Position numbers and translations under genes: made by a program
Shown here: positions 36,471 through 44,898 of the stretch, one piece after another
How the letters are laid out: each line of letters starts with the position of its first letter
How positions within the stretch are numbered: position 1 is the stretch's first letter
Assembly: GCA_002346545.1 (NCBI GenBank)
Contig: DEAA01000027.1
Location: 67,061-131,060, forward strand
Source: Acidobacteria bacterium UBA2994
GTDB lineage: Bacteria > Acidobacteriota > Vicinamibacteria > Vicinamibacterales > UBA8438
Direction: 5' to 3'
Length of the DNA stretch: 64,000 bases
The notes under the pieces: model-generated
What the model saw: the letters and a program-made list of their open reading frames with translations, nothing else
Told to the model about the DNA's origin: nothing
Database searches by the model: none

Positions 36471-37802
36471 ATGGTGATCACCAAGATGACCCTTCCGCGG
36501 CGGACGTTCCTGCGTGGCGTGGGCGCAACGCTGGCCCTGCCTTTCCTCGACGCGATGGTGCCGGCCATGTCGGCACGGGCGCCCAGTACGCCGCGGTTCG
36601 CGGCCGTCTATGTTGGTAACGGCATGAATATGTTCGACTTCACGCCGCCGACGGAGGGGGCGGGGTTCGAGCTGTCTCCGATCATGCGACCGCTGGAGCG
36701 CTACAGGGAGCGGCTGTTGGTGTTCAGCGGGCTCGACAACTATCCCGCCACCGACCAGGGCGACACGGGCGGACAGCATCCCCGCGCGGCTCCCGCCTTC
36801 ATGAGTTCGGTGCACCCAAAGCAGACCGAGGGCGCTGATGTCGAGGCTGGGACGACCGTCGACCAGATGATCGCCGAGCTGATCTGCCGAGACTCGAAGC
36901 TCCCGTCGCTCGAGGTGTCGGTTGATCGGAACGATGTGGTTGGAGCGTGCGACCATGGCTATGCGTGCGCTTACATGAACTCGATGTCATGGAAGTCGCC
37001 GACTCAGCCGTTGCCGGCCGAAACCAATCCGCGGTTCGTCTTCGAGCGGATGTTCGGCAGTGGCGACAACGCCGAGGAACGGGCGGTTCGGGTAGAGGAG
37101 GACCGCAGCATCCTCGACGGGCTAACCCAGGAAATCTCGGCGCTGGCCTCCAAGCTTGGCGGCCACGATCGCAACAAGCTGGGTGAGTATCTCGAATCGA
37201 TCCGGGACGTCGAGCAGCGGATCTCGCGGGCTGAGTCGACCAACGCCGACTTCGAGGTGCCCGAGCGCCCGGTCGGTGTGCCCGAGACCTTCCGCGAGTA
37301 CGCCGAGCTGATGTTCGATCTGCAGGTGCTGGCGTTTCAGGCCGACGTGACCCGGGTGACGTCTTTCATGATGGCGCGCGAGAATATCAACCGAAGCTAC
37401 AACGAGATCGGACTGCCCGAGGCGCATCACTCGATGTCGCACCACGGGAACAACCCCGAGAAGATGCAGGACTTCACCAAGCTCAACGTGTACCACGTGG
37501 ATACGCTGGCCTATTACCTCGACAAGCTCCAGTCGATCGAGGATGGCGACGGAAGCCTGCTCGACGGGATGGTCGTGATGTACGGCAGCGGGATGAGCGA
37601 CGGCAATACCCACAACAACTACAACGTGCCGGTGGTGCTCGTCGGCGGCCCCGAACGTGGATTCGAGGGGAACCGCCACCTCGTCTATCCCGAGGGCACG
37701 CCCCTCGCGAACCTGTCACTGTCGTTGCTCGACAAGTTTGGGGTGCGGATCGACAAGTTCGGCGACAGCACCGGGCAGCTGCCGTTGCTGTCCGGCGTCT
37801 AG
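36471..37802 (+). CDS. DUF1552 domain protein, Tat-exported
   Basis: 443 residues. It has a twin-arginine signal PRRTFLRGVGATLALPFLD. The rest is the DUF1552 domain, related to the sulfatase/DUF1501 alkaline-phosphatase-like fold: RFAAVYVGNGMNM near the N-terminus, LLVFSGLDNYPA, GGQHPRAAPAFM, and near the C-terminus DGMVVMYGSGMSDGNTHNNY and VVLVGGPERGFEGNRHL. His/Asp residues could bind metal. It is 30 bases downstream of the DUF1592 gene, the standard pairing, and closes the rightward run 31102-37802. Confidence 0.9.
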   Translation: MVITKMTLPRRTFLRGVGATLALPFLDAMVPAMSARAPSTPRFAAVYVGNGMNMFDFTPPTEGAGFELSPIMRPLERYRERLLVFSGLDNYPATDQGDTGGQHPRAAPAFMSSVHPKQTEGADVEAGTTVDQMIAELICRDSKLPSLEVSVDRNDVVGACDHGYACAYMNSMSWKSPTQPLPAETNPRFVFERMFGSGDNAEERAVRVEEDRSILDGLTQEISALASKLGGHDRNKLGEYLESIRDVEQRISRAESTNADFEVPERPVGVPETFREYAELMFDLQVLAFQADVTRVTSFMMARENINRSYNEIGLPEAHHSMSHHGNNPEKMQDFTKLNVYHVDTLAYYLDKLQSIEDGDGSLLDGMVVMYGSGMSDGNTHNNYNVPVVLVGGPERGFEGNRHLVYPEGTPLANLSLSLLDKFGVRIDKFGDSTGQLPLLSGV

Positions 37803-37893
37803 AGGCGGGTCAGCTCACCAGATGTTGTAGGACAGTTACACCACGCCTCTCGTGTAGGCCTGGACGTTCCTGAGGTGGAGCGGCCGCGCGCCC

Positions 37894-39636
37894 CTATTGT
37901 GGTAGCGCAAACACGAAGATGTTGTTGCCGCTACTTGGCGTGATCTCCGGGGTCATAGCGGTCCAGCGTGATGCGTTGCCACCGGTCCCCGTGCTTGCCA
38001 CCACGTACTGTACCCCGTCTACGGCATAGCTGACCGGGAAGCCGCTGACGGGTGACCCGATGTTGATCTCCCAGAGCACGTCGCCCGATTCGTCGTCGTG
38101 CGCGCGGAAGCGGCCATTGACGTCACCCACGAACACCAGACCACCGCCGGTGGCTACGAGCGACATCGTGGCGGGTCGCGTCTCCCAGGTCCAGGCGGTT
38201 TCGCCGGTCTCGGCCGAGATGGCCCAGACCGCGCCCAGCTGGTCGGTGCCTGGCGCCAGCTCGTTGCGCATGTTTAGGCTGTAGAGTGAGCGACCTCCGT
38301 CGTCGAGGGCCGCCATCCGCGCGCAGGCGTTTCGGAGTGGCATGTACATCATGCCGGTGCGTGGGCTATAGGCGCCCGCCTCCCAGTCCTTGCCACCCAT
38401 GGCGGTCGGGCAAGTCAGTACGTCCTGTCCGAAGCCGGTGAATACCAGCTCGCTGTTCTCCGTGACTGCGCCAGTAGCACCGTCAATCGAGCTCACGACG
38501 TTCTGCGCAATCGTGGGTGTTGCCCAGAGGAATTCTCCGGTCTCCCGATCGAGGGTGTAGACGATGCCGGTCTTGCCCGGGATACCGGTTATGACCCGTC
38601 GACGTTCGCCTGGTCGGAGTCGCGGATTGATCCAGCTCACCGCAGAGGGAACTGGTCGCACGGCGAGGTCCACTAACAAGCGTTCGAATGGGTGATCGAG
38701 GTCCCAGTGGTCGTTGAGATGCTGGTAGTACCACGTGATCTCACCGGTGTCGGCGTCCAGCGCGAGCGTGGAGTTGTGATAGAGGTGCCTGTTGTCTGAA
38801 CCTCCCACCAGAAACTTCGGAGCTGGTGAGGTGACCGACGTCCCGATGTACAGGAGGTTAAGGTCGGGGTCATAGCTCGGCGCCATCCAGGTGCCGACGT
38901 GGCGGCGCTCCTCGTCTGGTACCCCGCCCCAGGTCTCGTCACCGGGCTCGCCGGGTCGAGGTATCGTGCGTCGGCGCCAGATCTCTTCTCCGGTGCGGGC
39001 ATCGTGCGCGGTGATGACACACGCATCTGGCCCGGCGCTGGGCATGCAGCTTCGGCCGGAGATCACCTTGCCGTTGGCGATGATGGGACCAGTGCTCTGG
39101 TTGGCAGGGTGCGTTTGGTAGTCGAGTACTCGGGTTTCCCACACGAGATCGCCCGTTTCGGCATCGAGTGCGAAAACGTACTCGTCCACGCTGGTGTCGA
39201 TGATCAGGTTGTCCCAGATGGCCAGGTTACGGTTGGTCGTGCAGACGCCCGGCAGGATCCGTTCACAGGCGTCTTCCGGCAGCGAGCGGCGGTATTCCCA
39301 GATCAGGTCGCCCGTCGCTGCGTCCATTGCCTGGATAACGTCGTTCGGGCCAGGCATGTACAGGACCCCGTCGTAGACCAGCGGGGTTCCTTGCTGCCGG
39401 CCGCCGGCAGGCAGGGCGCGGGTCCAGACTAGCTGCAGCTCGCCGACATTCGTGCGGTCGACCTGATCGAGTGGGCTGTACCCCCAACCGTCGAGAGTGC
39501 GGCGCCACATTAGCCAGTCGTCGTTGGACGGGCTCTGCAGGACGGCGTCGGTCACCGGTGTGAACTCTCGCTCCTGCGCGTGGACCGCGCCGGCCAGCGA
39601 GAGCGCGGCGACGACGATAAGTGCCCACCTGCTCAC
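37894..39636 (-). CDS. PQQ-dependent dehydrogenase-type quinoprotein (paralogue of 28131-29900)
   Basis: 580 residues with a signal peptide ending AVHAQ. It follows the 28131 protein almost block for block: NDDWLMWRRTLDGWGYSPLD, YYQHLNDHWDLDHPFERLL (candidate catalytic Asp), GGKDWEAGAYSPRTGMMYMP and VSGFPVSYAVDGVQYVVAST. Cys residues in CERILPGVC and SCMPSAGPDAC could form disulfides; the adjacent Cys pair of methanol dehydrogenases is absent. Its ATG lies within the stop of the family-copy-3 gene (ATGA overlap), so the two proteins are made in a coupled manner and probably act together outside the cytoplasm. Confidence 0.88.
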   Translation of the reverse strand: MSRWALIVVAALSLAGAVHAQEREFTPVTDAVLQSPSNDDWLMWRRTLDGWGYSPLDQVDRTNVGELQLVWTRALPAGGRQQGTPLVYDGVLYMPGPNDVIQAMDAATGDLIWEYRRSLPEDACERILPGVCTTNRNLAIWDNLIIDTSVDEYVFALDAETGDLVWETRVLDYQTHPANQSTGPIIANGKVISGRSCMPSAGPDACVITAHDARTGEEIWRRRTIPRPGEPGDETWGGVPDEERRHVGTWMAPSYDPDLNLLYIGTSVTSPAPKFLVGGSDNRHLYHNSTLALDADTGEITWYYQHLNDHWDLDHPFERLLVDLAVRPVPSAVSWINPRLRPGERRRVITGIPGKTGIVYTLDRETGEFLWATPTIAQNVVSSIDGATGAVTENSELVFTGFGQDVLTCPTAMGGKDWEAGAYSPRTGMMYMPLRNACARMAALDDGGRSLYSLNMRNELAPGTDQLGAVWAISAETGETAWTWETRPATMSLVATGGGLVFVGDVNGRFRAHDDESGDVLWEINIGSPVSGFPVSYAVDGVQYVVASTGTGGNASRWTAMTPEITPSSGNNIFVFALPQ

Positions 39637-40604
39637 TGGCCCGCCTCTTCGGCGCGATGGCCCGCCAGGATCCCGTCCATCCCGTAGTTTCCCTCATGAC
39701 ACGCATACTCCCAGACCTGGTCTTCTGACATCGCCATCGGCACTTCGACGGTCCAGGGCGAGGTCCAGGTGGCCGGGTCCTCCACCGTGAACTGGTAGGT
39801 GAGCGTCTCGGCGTTGGTGCGGGTGAAGCGCTCGACGAGGGTCATCGCCGTCGTGGCGACGTAGCGCTCCGTGAAGGAGTTCTTGTTGTAGAAGTTAGCG
39901 GTCTCGACCACCAGCGTGTCGCCTTCCCAGCGTCCTCGCGAGTCGCCCATCCACTGGGTGACGTCCTCGTCGAGGGGCCGACCAGCGGTCACGGGAATGA
40001 TGCGGGCGTCGTGGACCATCTCGTTCAGGATCACGATGTAATCCGGCGTCTGAAAGAGCTGCATGTGGTTGTTGTAGGCCCGGGGCTCCATTGGAGGGCC
40101 GGAATTAAAGCCGAGCACACAGCGCTCGCCGACCGAGCGGTCTTCCCAGGAGTCGGCCGGGTGCGCCTCGCGATAGGCGGCTCGCTCGTCGGCGCGTTGC
40201 TGGCCCTCTGGCGAGAGGGGCGGGATCCGTCCGTTCGCCGGGGAGATTATCAAGGATGTGCGACGAGTGCCGACGGTGCGGGTGCCGCGGTCCATCCAAA
40301 AGTTGTTGTAGGCGCCAATGTTGCCGCCCGCCTCGGTGCGCTGGGCGGCGCGGTTGTCGAGTTCTTCGTTTCGCGCGACGGTCTGCTGCTCCAAGTTCGC
40401 CGCTTCCTCCTCGGTCAGGAACTCGCGGTCGCCGAGGTCCTCCGGTCGCTGCAGCGGCGTAATGGTGCGAAAGTCCCAGACCCCCTGCAGATCGGGAACG
40501 CCCCACGGGGTCTGGGGGGCGGCATCACCCTGGGCGTGTGCGGGGCCGGCGAGCGGCAGCGCCAGGGCGGTCGACAGCACAACGATGCGCATCAGAGCGT
40601 GCAT
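39633..40604 (-). CDS. Secreted protein of a paralogous family linked to quinoproteins (copy 3)
   Basis: 323 residues from the ATG at 40604 (AGGAGG 6 bases upstream), with a signal peptide ending AHAQG. Family blocks: GVPDLQGVWDFRTITPLQRP, ERCVLGFNSGPPMEPRAYNN, EMVHDARIIPV, SRGRWEGDTLVVETANFY, LVERFTR, YQFTVEDPATWTSPW and YEYACHEGNYGM. No known catalytic signature is visible. Direct ATGA coupling to a quinoprotein dehydrogenase is the strongest clue to its role: an accessory, substrate-binding or downstream-acting partner. The start is divergent from the VOC fusion gene, which carries a fourth copy of the same domain. Confidence 0.85.
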   Translation of the reverse strand: MHALMRIVVLSTALALPLAGPAHAQGDAAPQTPWGVPDLQGVWDFRTITPLQRPEDLGDREFLTEEEAANLEQQTVARNEELDNRAAQRTEAGGNIGAYNNFWMDRGTRTVGTRRTSLIISPANGRIPPLSPEGQQRADERAAYREAHPADSWEDRSVGERCVLGFNSGPPMEPRAYNNHMQLFQTPDYIVILNEMVHDARIIPVTAGRPLDEDVTQWMGDSRGRWEGDTLVVETANFYNKNSFTERYVATTAMTLVERFTRTNAETLTYQFTVEDPATWTSPWTVEVPMAMSEDQVWEYACHEGNYGMDGILAGHRAEEAGQ

Positions 40605-40741
40605 TCTGATCCTCCTGTGTCTCGCCCGCGCCATCGGTCGGCACGGGGCTCGAAGTCGATGACCCGCACCCTACCGTAAACTCCCTGGCGTCTCAAGACG
40701 GCGGGCCTCGGTCCATGGTCTAATGCCGGCATCCGGGTGAG

Positions 40742-40846
40742 GTGGCTGATGTCGAGAGCTGGCTGGATGCGCTCGACGTCTGGCAAATCTCGACGCTCGA
40801 AAGTCTGACAGGTGCGGACTACGGTGACATGCAGACACGGGTGTAA
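40742..40846 (+). other. Short protein-like reading frame, possible gene remnant
   Basis: In the 379-base gap 40605-40983 the forward frame from a GTG at 40742 reads VADVESWLDALDVWQIST, followed by LESLTGADYGDMQTRV and TAA. There is no ribosome binding site and the frame is closed just upstream. The composition is protein-like but the stretch is too short to assign. It could be a relic or chance. The rest of the gap should hold the divergent promoters of the genes starting at 40604 and 40984. Confidence 0.2.
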
Positions 40847-40983
40847 TCCGCCACGCGGTGCGCTCATGCGGCCGACAACGCTCCAGCGCGCCGTGTGCCT
40901 CGGAGCTGTTCCCTGTGGAGTGCACGGTCTGTCTCGGTGAGCGATAATCGGGGTAACTTCGAGAAGCCAAGGAGAGTATGTTC

Positions 40984-42702
40984 ATGAGCCGGAAGAACCT
41001 TGTTGTCGCGCTGGCATTGGCCTGGCTGATCGCGCCCCTCCCTGCGGCGGCGGCTGACTATCACCATGTGCATATCACCACCGCGAGCCCGTTGCAGGCG
41101 GTCGGTTGGTACACCAGATATCTGGGCTGCGAGGCTCTGACCGATCGCACCGACGCGGTCGATTGCTACGGCACTGAAGTGGTCTTTGTGCCGCAGACCA
41201 CCACTGGTAGCAGCCAGGGCACGGGCGTCGACCACATCGGGTTTTCAGTGGCTGACCTGCCAGCCAAGATGGCCGAACTCGAGGCGGTGGGTGTCCGTGG
41301 CTCCGGCGTCCGGCTGCAGCGGAACGACGATGGGTCGACTTGGCGTGACGTGCCGGGACTGTTCAAGCTGGCCTTTATCTTCGATCCCTGGGGCACCCGC
41401 ATCGAGTTGGTGGAGGACCCCGAAACGCTCGGCTTCCATCACGTGCACCTGAGCGCGGCCGATCCGGCGGCGACGCTGGCCTGGTATCGCGACGTTCTGG
41501 GCGGGCAGCCCGCCAGCCTGAAGGGACGCCTCGACGGGGTGAAGTTCGGTGGCGTCTGGTTTCTCGTGACGCCCAACGCCGAAGGCGAGCCGGGCACGAC
41601 CGTCGAGCGCGCCATCGATCACATCGCATTCGTGGTCGACGACATGGACGCCTCCGTAGCCGAGTTTCGAGGGCAGAACGTCGAGTTCGAAACCGAGCCG
41701 GCGGTGCCTGAGGGCGGCCGCACCGCGGCGCGCCGCGCGTTCGTGTTCGGGCCCGATCGCGTGCGGGTCGCGCTGATCGAGTCTGGGTTTGCGGGCATGG
41801 ACACCGATATTGGATCCACCATTCTGACGACTGAGCTCGATTCGTTCGATCCGCCCCAGACGCCATGGGGCGAGCCTGACCTTCAGGGTATCTGGACGAG
41901 CAGCTCGGCGGTCGGTATTCCGTTCGAGCGGCCTGAGGGTGCGGATGGGGAGGTCACTGCCGAAGAGGCGATCGCCAGGCACGAAGGACGGCTGCTCGGT
42001 GGTATCTGGGGCTACGAACGCGAATGGAGAGACACGACGCTCGAGTACGGCTCTGCCGTGTCGACGCAAATGGCCATGGTGATCGATCCGCCAGATGGGC
42101 GACTGCCCGAGCGGGTGGCCGCTCCGGCGCGCGCGCTGGCTGGCGACGAGCGGGCGCCGCGGCGTGCCGTGACCCCGGGCGGTCCTGAGGATCTGTCCAC
42201 GTGGGTGCGCTGTATTACTCGTGGTTTGATCCCGACCCCAGGCGGCTACAACAACGGCTTGCAGATCGTGCAGGGGCCGGGGTACGTGGCCATCCAGCGA
42301 GAGATGATCCACGAAACGCGGGTGGTGCCGACGACACCGCAGCCGCAGATGAGCAATAGCATCTCGGCCTATCAGGGGAGCGCGCTTGGGCGCTGGGAGG
42401 GGAACACGCTGGTCGTGGAGACGACCAACTTCAACGGCGGCGCCTCCTTCCGCGGTACCACCGAGAACCTGACGCTGACCGAGCGCTACACGCGCGTCGC
42501 GGCGGGGGTGCTCGAGTATCAGTTCACGGTCGATGACCCAACGGTGTGGACGCGCCCGTGGACCGGCATGTTCCGCTGGGATCTCGACCCGAGTCAGTAC
42601 GAGTTAGTCGAGTACTCGTGCCATGAGGGCAATTACGGGATGACAAACATCCTGAGCGGCGCTCGGGCGCGCGATGCCGAAGCGGCCGGTGGCCAACAGT
42701 AG
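40984..42702 (+). CDS. Exported fusion protein: two VOC (glyoxalase-like) domains plus quinoprotein-linked family domain (copy 4)
   Basis: 572 residues. The signal peptide ends AAAADY. VOC domain 1 spans about 25-148 (YHHVHITTASPLQAVGWYTR, then VDHIGFSVADL and DPWGTRIELVE). VOC domain 2 spans about 150-265 (FHHVHLSAADPAATLAWYRD, then IDHIAFVVDDMDA). Both have the His/Glu positions usable for a divalent metal. From about 285 to the end it is the family seen at 13.5, 20.8 and 39.6 kb: GEPDLQGIWTSSS, IDPPDGRLPE, GRWEGNTLVVETTNF, LTERYTR, YQFTVDDPTVW and YSCHEGNYGM. The Asp of WEGD is Asn here. ATG at 40984 is preferred over 40978 because AAGGAG then has normal spacing. Confidence 0.87.
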   Translation: MSRKNLVVALALAWLIAPLPAAAADYHHVHITTASPLQAVGWYTRYLGCEALTDRTDAVDCYGTEVVFVPQTTTGSSQGTGVDHIGFSVADLPAKMAELEAVGVRGSGVRLQRNDDGSTWRDVPGLFKLAFIFDPWGTRIELVEDPETLGFHHVHLSAADPAATLAWYRDVLGGQPASLKGRLDGVKFGGVWFLVTPNAEGEPGTTVERAIDHIAFVVDDMDASVAEFRGQNVEFETEPAVPEGGRTAARRAFVFGPDRVRVALIESGFAGMDTDIGSTILTTELDSFDPPQTPWGEPDLQGIWTSSSAVGIPFERPEGADGEVTAEEAIARHEGRLLGGIWGYEREWRDTTLEYGSAVSTQMAMVIDPPDGRLPERVAAPARALAGDERAPRRAVTPGGPEDLSTWVRCITRGLIPTPGGYNNGLQIVQGPGYVAIQREMIHETRVVPTTPQPQMSNSISAYQGSALGRWEGNTLVVETTNFNGGASFRGTTENLTLTERYTRVAAGVLEYQFTVDDPTVWTRPWTGMFRWDLDPSQYELVEYSCHEGNYGMTNILSGARARDAEAAGGQQ

Positions 42703-42708
42703 GCCCAG

Positions 42709-43404
42709 CTATAGCAGGTCGGAGAGATCGGCCCCGGGGGAGCGCTCCTCCGGGGCCGTTTCTCGTTTTAGGACCCGTGCCGCGCGGAGGCCGCCCAGCG
42801 TGGCGGACCGGCCATCGATCCGGATCCAGGATCCTTCCCTGAGCCCCACTACGGTCGTCGGGTTTTCTTCCAGAAACTCGGTGAGTCGCTCTTCTCTCGT
42901 TTCGCCCATGTGAGTGGACCCGGTGGGTGGGTCGAGATAGTGTGGATTGACTTGGAACGGCACCAGGCCGAGCGCGTCGAATGATGTCGGCTGCACGATC
43001 GGCATGTCGTTGGTTGTGCGGATGGTCGGACAGGCGACATTGGCGCCCGCGCTCGCTCCCATGTAGACCAGGCCGTGACGGCAACGCTCGCGGAGGGTGG
43101 TGAGCAGCTTCTGTTCTTGCAGGGTTCTTAGGAGCCGGAACGTGTTGCCGCCGCCGACGAAGACTGCCTCGGCCCAGGTCAGCGTCTCGTGGCCGGCCGA
43201 ATCGGCCGTGACCGTTCGAACGTCTATTTCTTCGCGCCCGAAACGCGCGGTTGTGCGTTCGGTATAGCCTTGCCGGTCGAACAAGGCGAAGGGCACAAAG
43301 GCGAGCCGGCGTCGCACGCCGACGAACTCGCGCATCGCGGGCATGCAGTGGTCGAGGTAGCCCTCGCCGTGGTTGGTCGAGTTGCTGATCAGTAGCGCTT
43401 GCAT
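42709..43404 (-). CDS. pepE: Peptidase E (aspartyl dipeptidase, family S51)
   Basis: 231 residues. It hydrolyses Asp-X dipeptides in the cytoplasm. Family marks: LLISNSTNHGEGYLDH at the N-terminus, EAVFVGGGNTFRLLRTLQE, the nucleophile elbow YMGASAGANVA (catalytic Ser in GASAG), the His-bearing FQVNPHYLD, and VVGLREGSWIRIDG. There is no signal peptide. The C-terminus extends about 15 charged residues beyond the core and overlaps the terminator of the facing gene. It is 10 bases downstream of the AlkZ-related gene and likely co-transcribed with it. Confidence 0.92.
   Translation of the reverse strand: MQALLISNSTNHGEGYLDHCMPAMREFVGVRRRLAFVPFALFDRQGYTERTTARFGREEIDVRTVTADSAGHETLTWAEAVFVGGGNTFRLLRTLQEQKLLTTLRERCRHGLVYMGASAGANVACPTIRTTNDMPIVQPTSFDALGLVPFQVNPHYLDPPTGSTHMGETREERLTEFLEENPTTVVGLREGSWIRIDGRSATLGGLRAARVLKRETAPEERSPGADLSDLL
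42729..42768 (+). terminator. Rho-independent terminator inside the 3' end of the convergent gene
   Basis: CGGCCCCGG (42729-42737) and CCGGGGCCG (42750-42758) form a GC-rich stem followed by TTTCTCGTTTT. It lies 27 bases after the stop at 42702 and within the last codons of the reverse-strand peptidase E gene, so one sequence serves both purposes. Confidence 0.65.
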
Positions 43405-43414
43405 CAGTGCGTTC

Positions 43415-44239
43415 CTAGTCGAGCGTGTCGAGCGGTGTCGTCAGGTGGTAGACGCCCCGCCTTGGCGAGACGGCGTAGCCCTCGGCGCAGAGTGCATGGT
43501 TGCCCAAACCAGCATCGGTCCGCGATAGACCCGTGGACCGGGCCAGCTCACCGGGAATGGTAACTCCGGCGCCGGCCAGGAACGCGCGCGCGATCTCCAG
43601 GAGCGCCGTGGCACGGTTGACGCGACTGGTCAGCTCCTCGGGGAAACGGCCTACACCGAGCGTCCAGATGTAGGTAAGCTTCGGAGCGTAGACGACTTGG
43701 CCCGGCATCACGAGCATCGCGGCCTGCAGCTCGTCGACCGCGCGCAGGAACCGCTTCCGGTCGGTCACGCCCGAATCGGCGCGCAGGTCGGCCGTGCCCA
43801 GCTCCCACTCCTTCCGCAGTGCGCGCAGTAGCGCCCGCGCATCTGGACTAAGCTCGTTTTGTTCCGCCCGGCGACGGATGCCCCAGATGGCGTGGAAATA
43901 CGGGACCATGCGCGGAGCGAGAAACATGGCCCTGCCCTTGGCCAGCTTGGCGTAGTACACATTGCCGCGGCGCACCAGTTCGTCCTTGAGCTGCCACGTG
44001 TGCGACGACTCGGGGTCTTTCTGTACGTTGCGGGGCATGACAGCGTCGCGGCGCCCGCAGACGCCGACATAGAGCGACGGGCCGGGGCGGCGGGCGTCGG
44101 TCAAGCAGGCCGCAAAACCAACTTCGTTCACGAACAACTCGGCGTCGGCGACGGTGCGGATCTGGTGAGTGCCGGTGCGCTTCCAGTGCAGGTCGCGATG
44201 TTCTTCCGCGGTTTCAGGAACGGTGGGATGCTTTCGCAT
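43415..44239 (-). CDS. AlkZ-related winged-helix protein
   Basis: 274 residues, cytoplasmic. [20 protein letters not shown] near the N-terminus, then [20 protein letters not shown] and winged-helix-like stretches ([21 protein letters not shown], read as [17 protein letters not shown]) fit proteins annotated as AlkZ-related. AlkZ/YcaQ are DNA glycosylases for crosslinks and alkylated bases, built of tandem winged helices. The glycosylase QxQ catalytic motif is not evident here, so glycosylase activity is doubtful. It may bind DNA only. It sits directly upstream of pepE on the same strand; no functional link is obvious. Confidence 0.6.
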   Translation of the reverse strand: MRKHPTVPETAEEHRDLHWKRTGTHQIRTVADAELFVNEVGFAACLTDARRPGPSLYVGVCGRRDAVMPRNVQKDPESSHTWQLKDELVRRGNVYYAKLAKGRAMFLAPRMVPYFHAIWGIRRRAEQNELSPDARALLRALRKEWELGTADLRADSGVTDRKRFLRAVDELQAAMLVMPGQVVYAPKLTYIWTLGVGRFPEELTSRVNRATALLEIARAFLAGAGVTIPGELARSTGLSRTDAGLGNHALCAEGYAVSPRRGVYHLTTPLDTLD

Positions 44240-44334
44240 GGGGCTGGGGCCTCGCCGGCCGAGATCCTACACTCGTCTCGGGGATGCGGGTTGGGATCGC
44301 CCATCGCGGATGCACCCGAGAAGGAGGTCATGAA

Positions 44335-44838
44335 GTGAGTCGAAAGCAGATCGTCGCAGCCCTGGTGCTGCTCCCGTTCATTGTGTTCGCTTTCATGCTG
44401 TTGTTGTCCGGGAGTCGAGACGTGCCTGGGGCCTTTCTTGGAGGCGGCCCATTCATATCGGGCGAGCTGTACACCGGGCCTGAGCCCGATTGGAGCTTCC
44501 TGATCGACCGGGAGACGGTCGAGATGCAGTTGCTCGAGCCCCCGCGCTCGCGGGTCGTTTGGGTGGCCGTGCACGAGGGAAAGCCCTATGTGGTCTCGGG
44601 GTTCATGGGCGGTCTGCTGGGAAGTTTCTGGAAACACTGGCCGGAACAGGCGTTACGTGATGGCCGAGCCATCCTCCGAGTCGACGGGAGGCACTACGAG
44701 CGCCAGCTCGTGCGGATCACATCCGGGCGTGCTGTGATGGAAGGGGTGAGCGCCGAGCTGAACCGGAAGTACGGGTTCGGTGAAGCCGATTCGATCGAGG
44801 CGGGCGACACCTGGCTCTTCGAGCTCGCGCTGCGGTGA
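44335..44838 (+). CDS. Membrane-anchored protein of unknown function
   Basis: 167 residues from a GTG at 44335, supported by AAGGAGG 7 bases upstream (the ATG at 44330 runs straight into a stop). One N-terminal transmembrane segment (about 4-24) is followed by an exported domain: SGELYTGPEPDWSFLIDRET, VVWVAVHEGKPYVVSGF, then a helix-turn region GGLLGSFWKHWPEQAL and AILRVDGRHYERQLVRITS. The beta-strand pattern resembles split-barrel (pyridoxamine-oxidase/nitroreductase-like, DUF385-type) proteins in which residues exchange with a small-molecule ligand. That assignment is tentative. Confidence 0.6.
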   Translation: MSRKQIVAALVLLPFIVFAFMLLLSGSRDVPGAFLGGGPFISGELYTGPEPDWSFLIDRETVEMQLLEPPRSRVVWVAVHEGKPYVVSGFMGGLLGSFWKHWPEQALRDGRAILRVDGRHYERQLVRITSGRAVMEGVSAELNRKYGFGEADSIEAGDTWLFELALR

Positions 44839-44898
44839 GCAGTCGGGACGGCGGGCCTCACTCGCGCCGTGTGGGTCTTAAGGCAACGCCCCATTGCA

